Assembly: GCA_037157565.1 (NCBI GenBank)
Contig: JAZHRO010000013.1
Span: forward strand, 73,959,501-74,023,500
Source of the DNA: Thalassia testudinum
Lineage: Eukaryota; Streptophyta; Magnoliopsida; Alismatales; Hydrocharitaceae
Length of the DNA stretch: 64,000 bases
Reading direction: 5' to 3'
Positions 24,701-35,970 of this stretch are shown here, one piece after another. Position 1 is the stretch's first letter. Each line of letters begins with the position of its first letter. Position numbers and translations under genes: made by a program. The notes beneath the pieces are model-generated. The model did not search any database, had not been told where the DNA came from, and was given only the letters and a program-made list of their open reading frames with translations.

Positions 24701-27700
24701 AATGATGGGTTCACTATGGAACTTGGTCTTTTGACTTCTCCACTCATTAGGCCTACAGGCCAATGCTCATGGTGATTCTAGACCAAATGGCGATGTTCAA
24801 CTTAGAAGAGCTTCAATTTTCATTGAAAAGGAGAGCTTCAATTTTGCTATGGTGTCGGTGGTTAGAACATAATTGTATCATCTTTAGAGGACAGCAAGAG
24901 CATGTGGATGGTGTATTTATTATTTTGACTCTATGTAATGGTTGGACTATTTAGCTCTCCTTTTAATGCAACGGGGGGTTTACATACCTTGATTAGCCTT
25001 CTTTTTACTCTCAAAAAAAACTGGAGAGACAGAAGGTACTACAACCCTAGATTTTATTACTGTCAAAGTCTCCTTTACTTTTATTTGTTGTTAGCCTGAA
25101 TATTCAGATAAGCCTGACAACCAGTAAGTGCACAATTTCCATCAAATGCATGTGATGGTGCTTCTTCCACCTTATCTTAATATATTCACTAGTTTTGAGA
25201 ACAGTTGGTGTTCACCCTTAATTTACCTTGCATGTATAAGAGCCTTCACTCTTTGCTTCTCTAATTTAGCTAGTCGAAAGACATCTCTTTGTTCTGTAGT
25301 GTAGAATCAAGCTTCCTTATAGAAACTGACAAGCTTTTAGTTTTGCTTTACCGCCTGCTTTCTTCCCTTTTTCTGTCATCTTCTTTTCATACCACGATCG
25401 ATAGTTTATTCATGGAAAAAATGAGATTCCATTGTCACTGCTCCCATCAGAAATAGGATTTACTCTGGATTCGAGTCCATGGCACATTCATCCAATCATA
25501 CGATTTTTTTAACCTAAATCAAGCAGCTTTTCCATGAAAAATATTTATTTATTATGTTCTGTTCAATAAACCTAACCCAGTATTGTGAAAAAAAGGGTGT
25601 GAGAGAGAGAGGGGGGAGCCGAGTCAAGATGATATAGAACTCATCTCTCCCTTCTTCTTGCCCCAAAGATCTTACCATTTTGGAATTGGGGCTATATCTC
25701 TTTTCCATTTCAATTCAAGTGTTCTATTCTATGTGGTTCCATGCCCCGTTGATGCCTTGAAAAAGGAAATGAATAAATTTCTTTTATGGAGAAGGCATAC
25801 TAGTTTCATTGCTACAAAAGGGGGTAACAGGCACTCCGCCATTTTATGAGTGGACTAGGAATCAAGATACACGTCCAACTGAGACAGAATTGGTAACTTG
25901 CTATTTTCTTGCCTATCATGCAAAGATGGATTCCTTCACGTTGGCATGAGGATCCAACTACATTGCATTGCTACATCCATGTTGCCTATTTGAAACAAGT
26001 CTACCTCCTTGCTTCTCTCATGGGACAACCCTCTTCTTGCTGAACTACCTCTTTCCAATACAGTCCAAATTATTGATGGGGCCTTGGACATCAAAATTTA
26101 GATATTTGTAGACGAGGAAGAATACTAGAATGGACACTCTTTTTCTTTTTATTCCATCTAGTGATAGGATGACACATTTTCATTCTTGTTCCATGTATTC
26201 AATCAAAAAGGAAAAAGAAATAATCATTTGATTTCTATAGGGTTCAATAAAAATTCAATTGACCATGTACAGTTCTGCAGGGTGACAGAAATGATGACTT
26301 ATCTGTCAACTTTTCCATTATCACTCCCAACAAACCAAACCCTGTCTTACATAAAGTTTCTTAAGTTTGATTGACCTTTAGAATGGAAATCATTACTTAT
26401 AACTTGTGAAACTTATATGAGTTTTCACCTCAACAAATGGTGTTACAGCAAGACTTTTTCACTCTAAATTTCTCTAGTACTTCTTTGTTCCTTACTCCTC
26501 CTTTAAGCACACTTACCAACTCTTTAGCCACTCTTTGTATAGAAGTTGCCATTACTTCCCACGTCTTACAAGCACTTCAATCATGTTTATATACAATTGT
26601 CGTGATACCTTAGATCTTTTCTGTCCCCATCTAACATTCCTCCATTTTGCACTTTTCATTCTAATGATTGTTTCTCTTTTTTGACCATAACTGAACATCC
26701 ATTAGCAACAAAAGATGTTAAGTAGATAAAACTATACTTTTTTTTCCAAAAAAAGATGTTCTCCATGAAAAGATCAGAGCTATTGCATAACTGAGAGGGG
26801 AAAAAAACCTCAACATTCTACATTTTAATGTAAAATCATAATACCTTAAGACTCTTGTCAACTATAGAGAATCCATTTCAATGGGTGTCTATTTGAAGTT
26901 TCACTCAAGTAAATCGTTTCTCATTCTATGTATGCATTGAAGTATGTAACCAGCTCCTTCCAGGGCTCTTTTTTCATCCTTCCCGCTATATCAGCCAAGG
27001 ATGCAGATGCAAAACTTAAATTTGAATATCTTCTCTTCACAGCTTATTACAATCATTTTAATTCCTGGAGCTATCACAACTCAAATATACTATTATTTCA
27101 ATCTCAAGCCCATTTTGTATCATGTAGACATAAGACTTGAAACACTCTCCTGGCTAGTGTGTTCACCACTTCCATGAGCTTGGCATTTTGCTAATCAAAG
27201 TGCTAAGGTTGCAAGCACCAATCTACAATTTTTTTTCAGTACTGTCTTCCGTAAACCTCATCTAGCATCCATCCATCAAGATGAGAAGACCATTGCCCCA
27301 TTTAAATTACACTTGCATGTGCCACTTCAGATTGTCCATTGGATGCATATCCAAGAATTCCTATAAAGTTATAGGAGACCCGTCCACTTCTTTTTAGGCG
27401 CCGAACATGATCAAGAATCTTTCTTTTGGCTGAAAATGTTGGACAAGGAAATTTACAAAAACACCATAGATGACCTACATTTGAGATAGTCAAGGGTCAT
27501 CTCGACTGCAGGTCATGTAAGGTAGAGAAAAGAGTGCCTCAATCCTCGATTGAGCATATGTTTCTAGATTTCAAGAACACCCATATTATTGAATCAAACA
27601 CTTGGAGGTTTTCTTTTTCTTTTTCCCCTGAGATGGTTCAACTAAGCAAAAGCATGCCTCTTTTTTTGGAAAAGGAAAAGGAAGACTACTGGTGATCAGT

Positions 27701-30700
27701 AGTCACACGCTATATTACCTCAAAAAGAAGGTACAAAGCTGGAAAGTAACTTACAGATGTTGAGTCCAGAACCCAGAAAAAATAAGACACTTCGCTTACA
27801 ACATTTTCCGGGTAGACTCTCTCCCCCCTGAAAATTGCTCTGTTCCTCTACAACTGAGCCGATCACAAGACAATGGCTACCTTAATTCGAGCCAAAGGAT
27901 CAACAAGAGAACCGCTGCACAGTGATAGCTATAAGTCCTCGGTAGAATCGCTGTTCGCAATCGATAAGTTAGTATGGGTGAAAAGGTTCTTCACGAATTC
28001 ACAATGGAGCAAAAGGTGACTAGCATCTTCAACCTCCCAACCACACAGTGTACAAGAAGCATCATCAATTGACCACCATCTCCGCAACCTATCCTTCATA
28101 GCCAGCCTCCCTCTCCTTAGGAGCCAAAGGAAGATCCTAACTATGAGTGGAATCTTGAGCTTCCAAAAAAGAGAACAATCCACCCCAAGATAAGCAACAC
28201 CCCCAGCTTGCGGCTCTTTGAAAGTCTTATAAGCTGCATTTGGATGCTGGATAGAGTTTACCCTTGAATAGAAGTTAGGATGAGATAAGTTTTAGTGATG
28301 TTGATGTAAGTGGTGGGATAGTGGAAATGAATGTGATAGGTGAGTTGATGTATTATAAACGTAAGTTGATGTGATTTAAATATAGAGAAGAGAGTTGTAG
28401 TTTATTTATTTTATATTTGATGTTGGGTTGTTTTTTATTATTGTTTTGTTAGAAAGTGAAGTGAGTGAAAATTAAATGTGATAGGTGAGTCAATATGTTG
28501 TGTATGGAGATTTGAAATAACATTTTGACACTGTTCGTGATACTATTTATGACATTGTTCATGTTATTCCTGCCACATCACCCAGTCATGCTTGTTATTC
28601 CTCATCCAATCAAAGTCATAGGCTTTCCTTGTGCTGAAATTTCCTTGCACCCATTGCAACCTGTTTGGTACATCCTATATCGACAAATAACCACCCAACA
28701 CATAAAGGAGTTCCTGCAGCTCTACGGCCCAAGCCTCAAATAAGGCACCCACAAATGATGGTATCAAAGAACCACCAGCCACACCCACCAGCAAAGTTTT
28801 AAATGTTGATATCGATATCGTATCGACAAGTCAAAAAGGGGATATGTTGAGATATATCGGGGATATATCACTGATATCAATGAATTTTGGGGAAATTACT
28901 CAAAAAGATCCAAAATGACCAAAATGTCACAAATTTAATGAAAATTAACATTTTAATAACTACTACATGTATGAAGAAATAACTAGAAAACTAAAATCAT
29001 AAATTTTAAATGAAAACATAATAAAAACACATCATTGCCATATCAACAAAGTCATATCATAGCAATGAAAAGAAAATGTACATAATATGAAAATTAATGT
29101 GTAGACAACATTAACCTATCTAATAATCAAGTATATCAAGAGATTTAATTTCAGGATTGTAAGTAACCAAGATTAAAACATGGTCATTTAAGCCATGAAA
29201 TCATCACAAAATTGAAATTTAATTAAAGATCTTACTAAATTAATGTGCATATAACATTAATCTAACCAATAATCAAGTATATCAACAGATGTAATTTCGG
29301 GATGAACAGTAATCGAGGATAAAAACATGCTGATTTAGGCCTCAAAATCATCACTAAATTAGGGTTTAATTAAGGATCGTACTAAATTAGTGTCTAGATA
29401 ACATTAATCTAGCCAATAATCAAGTATCCGAAGAGATTTAACTTCGGTATGAACAGTAATTGAGGTTCAAAATATGGTGATTTGGACCTAATAATGCAAA
29501 TAAATTGAAGAATAGGTGCTTACAATGTTGAGAGATGAGACAAGGTTGAAAATCACCCAAAAAGATGGCGTACAAGCAAATTTCAGAGGTGCAGGAAGGT
29601 GGTTGCAGTGTGGAAGAGAATAAAGTGCCAAGGGAAATGAAGAAGAGGGCAGCAACAGAATTAGCCGACATTGCCAACGTATCACCCATGTCGGGCATGC
29701 CGTCGAAATAATAGAAATTTTGTGTTGAGGAGCTCCAATTTTAACGATGTCGCTGATACCCCTCATTATCGATGACATATCAACCGATATCAGGGAAAAT
29801 GATGTCGGGGGTGGGGTGTCGATATCTCTTGGGACATCGATACTGACATATTGATGATATATATCACCGACATCTTTCCTTGGTTGATGTATCATCGATA
29901 TCTTGGAAAAAAATATCTTGGAAAAAAATATATTCTCGTGATATCGATGAGTCATGTTGGGGATATAGATATATCGCCGATATATCATTGATATATTGAG
30001 ATATATGTTTCTATGCCCACCAATCCATCAAAAACATCACCGACCCTGTAGTGCTTTGTCAAGGCCAAAGCGAACAATCTCTAAAATCCAAAGTTAAAGC
30101 TACCATTCCCCATCCTATTGTGCTCCCATAACCTAAAGGTCCTCCCATCTCCCAAGATCTGTTCCAAAAAAGAAGCCAAGCACCTAAGAACTTGAGAAAG
30201 CCCGCACCAAAAACCAAATGCTCCCCGCAGGACCAAACATCTATCCTCAAGATTTAAAAAGCAGCCATAAGAATCGCAAAGGACACGTTCCACAGCGTAA
30301 CTTTATTCAACAGCAGCTTCACTCCCCTTGACTGACCGGTCAACAATGTACTACCAGCTCACTGGGCACAAAAAACCGCCTTGGCACCTTCATGGCTAGG
30401 TCCCTTCCAAAAGAACTTGCGTCTAATGGCTACCACCCTCTCGCGCACTTTCTTTGGCAGCTTAAAAATCGAGAGGTGGAAGACCGGAATAGTCGAGAGA
30501 ATGGAATTCAAAAGTACCAGTCATCCTCCGTTGGATAACAGGCGGCCTCTCCACCCTGTCAGACTATTGACCAGCAGAAGCCAATCCCCCACCAAAAGCT
30601 GCCTCCCTTTAAGCGGGATCCCCTGATAAACAACCCGCAAGTTTGAGGGCTAGGTGCGTAAAGCGGAACAGGTCGCCATTTCCTCTGGTGTCATGTTCAA

Positions 30701-31276
30701 CGGCACAAAAACCGACTTACCATGATTTACGAACAGACCAGAAATTTCTCCAAAGACCCGAACCAAAGACTCCAGATGTTGAGAATCTGCGCCAACGCCC
30801 CTCAAAGAAAAAAAGAGTGATTTTCTTCTCTTTTTTTGTAACAAAAAAAAAAGGAGATAATGTTACCACCATCCAGTTTTACGTCAAGTTCAAGATGGGA
30901 GGACATAGTTAGAACAATTACCAAGCAAGCAATAATGAGCAGGAGAAACACAAGCGATGGCAGCAAATAGCTGTTATAATTATCATTTTCAAAGGTCAGA
31001 AGAACAAACAAAAGGAAGGAGAAAAGATGCTAAAAAAAAAAATGTAAGATCGGACTTTCATTCCACCTCGATGATGTCGAGGAAGAAAGCCCCTTCCTGC
31101 TTGCCGTCGTCACCGTCATTACCATCAAAAGTATCGCTTGAAGAGGAGTGATGGTACCCAAAGTAGTGGCGAGAAACGGTGGTCATTGCCGTCGTCTTGG
31201 CCTCACCATCGTCGTAGCCTTCGTCTTCGTCGCCTTCCTCCTCCTCCTCGATCACCTGAGGACGGCGGCGACGCAT
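15580..31276 (-). CDS. METTL23: METTL23-like protein methyltransferase, complete seven-exon gene
   Basis: Seven minus-strand exons (31276-31067, 22428-22324, 22128-22045, 16218-16168, 16087-15994, 15903-15819, 15730-15580) join with canonical GT/AG junctions and consistent phase into 780 nt. That gives 259 residues, or 229 from the in-frame ATG at 31186. The order matches the METTL23/Methyltransf_16 family of SAM-dependent methyltransferases: MTTVSRHYFG N-terminus, NMQEDYGMFIWPCS, the SAM-binding block VVELGAGTSLPG across the exon 2/3 junction, LGLAWGEWD, the acidic DFILGADVFYD block, SGHHLIKYLMVKW and GNIQLAEIMLD. The family methylates proteins (histone H3 in mammals); the plant substrate is not evident from the sequence. 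Intron 1 (8.6 kb) and intron 4-proximal intron 3 (5.8 kb) contain LINE, hAT and copia insertions. No premature stop is present, so the gene is probably functional. Confidence 0.9.
15819..15903 (-). CDS. METTL23: METTL23-like, exon 6
   Basis: The acceptor CATGCTAG gives the phase that completes the Asp codon begun in exon 5. The exon encodes FEDLFASVTFLLQKSPQSIF and ITSYDNR, then the donor GTAAG. A nearby AG 10 bp upstream would put a stop in frame, which decides the acceptor. Confidence 0.88.
15994..16087 (-). CDS. METTL23: METTL23-like, exon 5
   Basis: Encodes VLGLAWGEWDRFFFDLAPDF followed by ILGADVFYDTS plus one base, then the donor GTAGG. It carries the conserved W-G-E-W-D and G-A-D-V-x-Y-D motifs of the family. 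Confidence 0.9.
16168..16218 (-). CDS. METTL23: METTL23-like, exon 4 (51 nt)
   Basis: A 17-codon exon, VLDNMKRTVQMNDLHCK, between a TTTAG acceptor and a GTAAG donor. It matches the conserved N-M-R-x-V-x-x-L-N segment after the SAM motif. Confidence 0.88.
18062..19597 (-). repeat. 3' LTR of the gag-only copia element, interrupted
   Basis: It is made of 18062-18221 and about 19325-19597, separated by a hAT-like insertion. It is homologous to the LTR at 20973-21409 on both sides of the break. Confidence 0.9.
18222..19316. mobile_element. hAT-like element inserted in the copia 3' LTR (8 bp TSD TTCAACTC)
   Basis: TTCAACTC occurs on both sides (18214-18221 and 19317-19324). The LTR homology resumes exactly there. 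The inner ends carry CAAAGCTATC as an inverted repeat (18231-18240, and the reverse complement at 19307-19316), fitting the hAT YARNG start. Nine bases (TTATGTTGT) lie between the left TSD and the left inverted repeat. The interior is AT-rich. At about 18720-18960 it contains a LINE-tail-like stretch (WYIWLRLNGMEISIEGVFYH frame). No transposase is present. Confidence 0.7.
19598..19607 (-). promoter_or_regulatory. Polypurine tract of the gag-only copia element
   Basis: The minus strand reads TTGAGGGGGGA directly before the 3' LTR start TGTGAAA. Confidence 0.85.
19640..20500 (-). pseudogene. Copia gag remnant (UBN2-type)
   Basis: Minus-strand frames at 20459-20211 and 20174-19989 carry SWIMNSVDPSIASNMLYKKN, SEILEALEKCLQKSS, a QGDLSLAKYYANMEALFKEL block and FLSGLHPRYQLAHDQI-type sequence. 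This is the usual order of copia gag polyprotein helices. The frame is broken between the blocks and no CCHC zinc knuckle is visible. The remnant runs almost to the PPT. Confidence 0.7.
20961..20972 (-). promoter_or_regulatory. Primer binding site (tRNA-iMet type)
   Basis: The minus strand reads TGGTATCAAAGC immediately after the 5' LTR, one base from the usual TGGTATCAGAGC. Confidence 0.9.
20973..21409 (-). repeat. 5' LTR of the gag-only copia element
   Basis: TGTGGAGAGTTG..TGCTTCACA on the plus strand; TG..CA ends; 437 bp. Matches 18062-18221 joined to about 19325-19597. Confidence 0.9.
22045..22128 (-). CDS. METTL23: METTL23-like, exon 3
   Basis: Encodes LGAGTSLPGLVAAKVGADVL then LTDKSKSE. 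This is the glycine-rich SAM-binding loop and the acidic ribose-contact region. Acceptor CTTGCAG, donor GTACT, phase 0 at both ends. Confidence 0.92.
22324..22428 (-). CDS. METTL23: METTL23-like, exon 2
   Basis: Encodes 35 residues from NMQEDYGMFIWPCSIVLADY to GRSVVE. Acceptor CTGACAG, donor GTAGC, phase 0. The Y-G-x-F-I-W-P-C motif is diagnostic of the family. Confidence 0.92.
24070..25015 (+). mobile_element. LINE remnant, 3' part, in METTL23-like intron 1
   Basis: The plus strand has scattered LINE-like frames, ending with WCRWLEHNCIIFRGQQ. This is the W-x-x-W-L-x-x-N-x-x-I-F-R signature near the C-terminus of plant L1 ORF2. Short stop-rich UTR-like sequence and an A-run (about 25012-25020) follow. 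It is heavily decayed. Confidence 0.5.
25640..26110 (+). mobile_element. Possible LINE ORF2 fragment
   Basis: The plus-strand frame includes YVVPCPVDALKKEMNKFLLW followed by stop-broken sequence. It resembles the segment between the reverse transcriptase and the zinc-binding region of L1-type ORF2. Weak similarity only. Confidence 0.3.
27690..30805 (-). mobile_element. L1-type LINE, 5'-truncated, split by a hAT-like insertion
   Basis: Read on the minus strand, the order is late reverse transcriptase (VRVFGEISGLFVNHGKSVFV, then GIPLKGRQLLVGDW), FKLPKKVRERVVAIRRKFFW, a GDGRTFRLWE block, then beyond the insertion KIPLIVRIFLWLLRRGRLAM and CTLCGWEVEDASHLLLHC (zf-RVT). This is the normal ORF2 order. 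Stops and frameshifts interrupt it. The 5' part is missing. The element sits in intron 1 of the METTL23-like gene in the same orientation. Confidence 0.8.
28792..30015. mobile_element. Non-autonomous hAT-like element (1224 bp) inserted in the LINE
   Basis: It is flanked by CCCACCAG (28784-28791) and CCCACCAA (30016-30023), an 8 bp duplication with one mismatch. Ends are CAAAGTTTTAAATG on the left and, reverse complemented, CATAGAAACATATATC on the right. Both ends carry GATATATCG words. Removing the element and one duplication joins LINE-derived sequence into one open frame across the site. Near-identical blocks of about 50-60 bp repeat inside at about 29100-29170, 29235-29300 and 29395-29470 (AACATTAATCTA..CAATAATCAAGTATATC). 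No transposase was found. It is the same family as the right end at 13822. Confidence 0.8.
31067..31276 (-). CDS. METTL23: METTL23-like, exon 1
   Basis: Encodes an acidic N-terminus from the ATG at 31276. A second in-frame ATG at 31186 starts the conserved MTTVSRHYFG, which may be the true start. The exon ends LDIIE before a GTGGA donor. Joining to exon 2 recreates the family's I-E-N-M junction. Confidence 0.8.
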
Positions 31277-32424
31277 CTTTTACCTTCTCACTCTTTATCG
31301 TTAGGTTATGGTTATGGTCTGGCCGACGGCGGCGGACGGCGGGGGCGCCCGCTGGCCACGAATGCGTGAGTGGTGTGCGTGGGTGTAACGTGAGGGGGAA
31401 GAGGAGGACATCGGATTCAACTGCAACTACAAGTAGGCCAGTTCAAGTCGAGGCATTTTTTTTTGGGAAACAAAAAGTCATGTAATTTTAAAATTAATTG
31501 ACGTAACTATCTATGCCTTTTCTTTTATATATTAACTTTTTAATAAAATCTGTTTTTTATAAATAAAAATTTTGTACCTATTTAATATTTTAAATTTAAT
31601 TTACTCTTCATCTTACCTATTCTATTCAATAATTAACTCATCCTTTAATATGCGCAGCAACGAATCAATCTCTCCTCCTATCATCCACTTATCTCTGATA
31701 TCCACACTGATGTTAATAACCAATAAGTTTTTGAAATATTTACATTTATATCTATATAATCATACCTAATTATATCTGTACAATTGAATACTTCACATAT
31801 GCATCTATATTCCTACAAATTTACTAATCAGACAAATTTATGTCTCCAACTTAACTTTCCATCAATTAAAGAGGAATATTCTATGGAATATCCCTCTTAC
31901 ACCATTAACTTTAACAACATAAAGCTTGAAAATTACATCAATATTCCCATGATCTTTTTCACCATTTTCTTATAACACCTCTAACTCCCCCCAACAACCA
32001 CTGCCACTAATACACACATGAAAAAGAAGAAATTGCAACTGCAATAGCACCGTACAAAAAAATAAGAACCCTCGATACAAGCAATGCACTAACCTTCGAA
32101 TCATCATTACATGAGATTACCACTTGCGGTACTCCGAGCTCCTTCAATAATACACCAACCTCCGAGCCCCCTTGGTGATGACCTACACCCTCTACACACA
32201 CAGAGCAAAGACGGGATCCCTTTGGGAACTTACCCTCTCCACGTGCACATGTAAGCACATGGGGTCAACAAGGGTAGTGCCTGTGAGGGAGGGGTACTCC
32301 CTTGTATAGGATGTTCTAACTAATAACCTCAACCTACAAAGGCAAACTGACAAATCAGCCATGAACTAGAATCAATAAAGAAGAGAACCTGAGCGGAGCA
32401 AAAACTCATACTTCAATAATATAC
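31277..32424. other. Upstream region of the METTL23-like gene
   Basis: Moderately GC-rich next to exon 1, then AT-rich. It should contain the minus-strand promoter. No definite TATA box, gene or complete mobile element was recognised. Confidence 0.4.
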
Positions 32425-34810
32425 ACTTGTAGTGACAGCCTTTGGAGATAAAATTGAAGGCTATGGCGACAAATTTTAAAGCGGGTGATGGAAAATCCAT
32501 CCCCAAATTAGGGTTACTAAAAGTTTTAAGGACAGATTTTTCCTTCTCAAAACTATTGTGATAGAAAATTGGTCACAATAGATTAGCCACAAAAGAAGAT
32601 AATGAGTTAGCATTTAATTTTTTTAGGGATGGATTATTCTATCTTTATAAGTTTTAGGAACAAAAATATGTGTCCCTTATAAACTTTTAAGGATCATGTA
32701 ATTGTGAATATTAATTATTAAGATAAAATATCAAAACATTCTTAATTATAATAATACATATAACATGGATAATTGACAAAAATGATCTTTGACAAAAGAC
32801 ATCATTTTTATTAAAATGAAAATAGAAAGTACTCGTTGCAATGTTGTGTAGAAATTACAAAAAAGAATAATAAAAAAATACACCACAATATAAAAAAGCA
32901 CTTAACTCTTTTTTTTTCCTTCTTACAACAGAAGTTAAAACTATTTCAATCTAACACCATGAAAAAGCTCAAAAAGAAAGTCATTGCTCTGACAAGAGAT
33001 CTTCGTCTACTCAGATATCTGCAAAATTTCCAATTTGCTCTTTCTCAAGTGATGTCTCTGTTGGTTGCTGCTACTGCTACTCTATTGCAGCTGTTGTTGG
33101 AGGAACTACAAGTGGGCGGAGGGCACGAATTGGCTGAGTTGCTGCTCCCACATAACATATCCTGCAGCTTCACTTATTGCTACCGAAGGTGAACCATCTG
33201 CTGGCCAGCTGTTGCAGCTGGTGATGAAGAAAATAGAAAATCTAGTTTGCATTGCAAAAATAAAATTTTAATAACCGTAGATATTTACAGGTTTAGAGAG
33301 TGTTGCAATTTCATCTATAAAAATAACTAGACTTTAAAAAAGAAAATAAAAGAAAACGTGAATGAAGTAAAAAAATATAAAGTGTAGCTGTGGTCTCCTT
33401 TCCTTCAGAAAAAGATCAAAGCCCCTATTTTAAAAGTGAGACAAATATATCGATTGTTGAGGTGAAGCACCATCATTTTCTTTGTATGAGAGTGCCTAAA
33501 GTTTGATTTTAAAAGCAGATGCCTCAATTAAACTTTAGGTGGAAATCACTGAAATCCTCAACTTTACAAGCTACGAAAATAGCCTCTTTTCTTTTTTGTT
33601 TTCCTAAAACTTTAAAGACAGCCAACAACATGATAACCAACCCTGAAGTTATTTTTTAAAAATTCATAATAACAAGAACATCAGATTGTGCATGTAGCGA
33701 TATGCTTATCATCAATTTATCTGAGTACCTGGCTGCTAAATAATAAAGAGCAAAGTCGATCAACAACCATATTTCCCATCTGATTATATTTATATAGAAT
33801 AACAATAATCTTACAAAGAGCGCTACTTAATGGTGAGGCTCTTGAGTCATTGCCCACCTTTGAGATTTGTGAAAGCAACACTAATTAGGTGGAAAATTAC
33901 AAACAGCTGTTTCAAAAACAATGATTTAGTGATTTGATCAAAACAATTTGTTTACACACACCCCTTTCAAATTAAGAATATCTTCATATGCATTTGTGGA
34001 AGATAGGCATGTGATTGAAGGGATTAGTTCAGACTAATACTTGGAGTGCTTAGTTCATGAAATGGATTACTCATAACAGATTTTGATTGTGCCAAATCTC
34101 AATTCTATTCTATGGAATGGATTTATCATATCATATTATACTAATGCTACAATTTTAATAATTTAATCAGTTCATGTTCTACACAAATTATAGCTATGGA
34201 GCATTTTGGATGCATATTTAAATCTTTACCGTAAGAAGAAACAAAAGTTATATAATTTTCTAATCAAATGCTCTTTGTAAAAATGATAAAAAGCAATGAT
34301 GGACTTCGTTCATATTTTGTCAATCACAGAAATAGAAGGAAATGCCGAGTTCATCCATGATTGAAAAAGTTTATATTGTTTGATGAGCAGTGGTCACAAT
34401 GGACATCATTGGGTTATAACAGAGTTTACAAGTTCAAATATAAGGGTGAGACAGTTTGCACTTACCTAACACCCCTTAAGACTTCCATAGATAAAAATAT
34501 TGTCTAGAGTATGAATAGTTTATACACTATTTCTCTTGACATGCCTCGGAAATATATTTGTTGCTTGCAATAGAGTTTGGTTGCACATATAAATTAAAAT
34601 CATATTAAGGTAACATGCTCAAAGTAAGGTGGAAACATCCTATTCAACAATAATTCTTTTCCTCCCCTCTAGGTTGACTAACTTCCAACAGATTTATCTA
34701 TAGGTTTGTTTGCTCATAGATGCTTACTTGTCTTATTATATGAGCAAGAATCATTATATCAAAATGGAAATATATTAAACAACTTTCAAAGTTATTATTT
34801 ATACTCTACG

Positions 34811-35485
34811 AAAAAGGAACATAGAAATGTATAAAACCTAATACAAATTCAACATTAGATTCATTCTTTTGTTCAAGGCTCCATAGGTGTGGCATAGAAA
34901 ATAACTAGAATGGAATATATTTCAAGTACATCAAATATTCATAAAGTGAATCAATCAAATATTCCTACTACATCAAAAGCATACAACAAAAAAGGGACCT
35001 GGAACTTTAGGAAAGTGTTAAGTGTAGGTTTTACATCAATGGATTTTGGATGGTATTGGTGTTGGTGGCACTTTAATTTTCAAATGGCTCTTCTACTAGC
35101 AATTGTTATAAATTCAATTCTAATCATTTCTTACTTGAATTACTTTGAATCTCTACTGCTGTTGTTACTTCCAAATAGGGCAGTTGCTACAGATATAAGA
35201 TAAATTAAAAATAGAGATTTTACGTACATACACAACAATAAAAATATAGCTTTTTCTAGTCAAAATATTATACTTTTGAACCAAAATATTATTAGATATA
35301 GGGGGGTGTAACCTCCATGTGTTTGAAATGGAAAAGGAACATAGAAATGTATCAAGCATAATGCAAATTTAATATCAGAATCATTCTTTTGTTCAAAGCT
35401 CCATAAGTGTGACATCCAAATAGAATCAATCAAATATTCCTACTACGTTAAAATCATACAACAAAAAAGGGACATGGAGGGTAAA
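34811..35485. repeat. Duplicated block of about 150-190 bp, 520 bp apart
   Basis: The segment starting AAAAAGGAACATAGAAATGTAT near 34812 recurs near 35333. Shared words include TTCATTCTTTTGTTCAA, CAATCAAATATTCCTACTAC and ATACAACAAAAAAGGGAC. The copies are imperfect. Confidence 0.75.
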
Positions 35486-35650
35486 GAAGACAACAACACA
35501 AACTCAAAGTGAAGGCAAACTAATAACTAAACTTAAAATGAATAACCAATACAACCCAATCTATGTCTCTAGAAAGTGAAAAGAACAAAGAGATTCCACA
35601 ACTTCTATAATAGGCTTTAAAATGGTTAGCTAGTTGGTAATAAGGAAAGC

Positions 35651-35970
35651 TCCTCCATGCTCCGCAACCATGCATTCGAGCAAGTTTCTTTTCCGAAAAG
35701 CCCATCTTGGATTCCTAAAAGGCAATTACTTCCACTGCCAGTTTTACATCTCTTAAACAGGTAGGTTACAATTTATCAGAGTCTTGTCAAAACCAAACTC
35801 GGTATGATAGTCCTACATGCTCCGCAACCATGCATTCGAGCAAGTTTCTTTTCTGAAAAACCCATCTTGGATTCCTAAAAGGCAATTACTTCCACTGCCA
35901 GTTTTACATTTCATAAACAGGTAGGTTACGATTTATCAGAATCCTATCAAAACCAAACTCGATATGATAG
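35651..35970. repeat. 160 bp tandem duplication
   Basis: 35651-35810 and 35811-35970 are near-identical head-to-tail copies, both containing CATGCTCCGCAACCATGCAT and GGCAATTACTTCCACTGCC. Only scattered substitutions differ. Confidence 0.9.

Noticed and set aside
29488..29988. A 166-codon minus-strand open frame
   Set aside because: It lies inside the non-autonomous hAT-like element, is built from GATATATCG repeats translated as Ile/Asp/Tyr-rich sequence at one end, and shows no transposase motif.
31058..31066. Extension of METTL23-like exon 1 beyond 31067
   Set aside because: Reading on meets a stop after two codons. The GTGGA donor at 31065-31066 joins exactly to exon 2 in frame.
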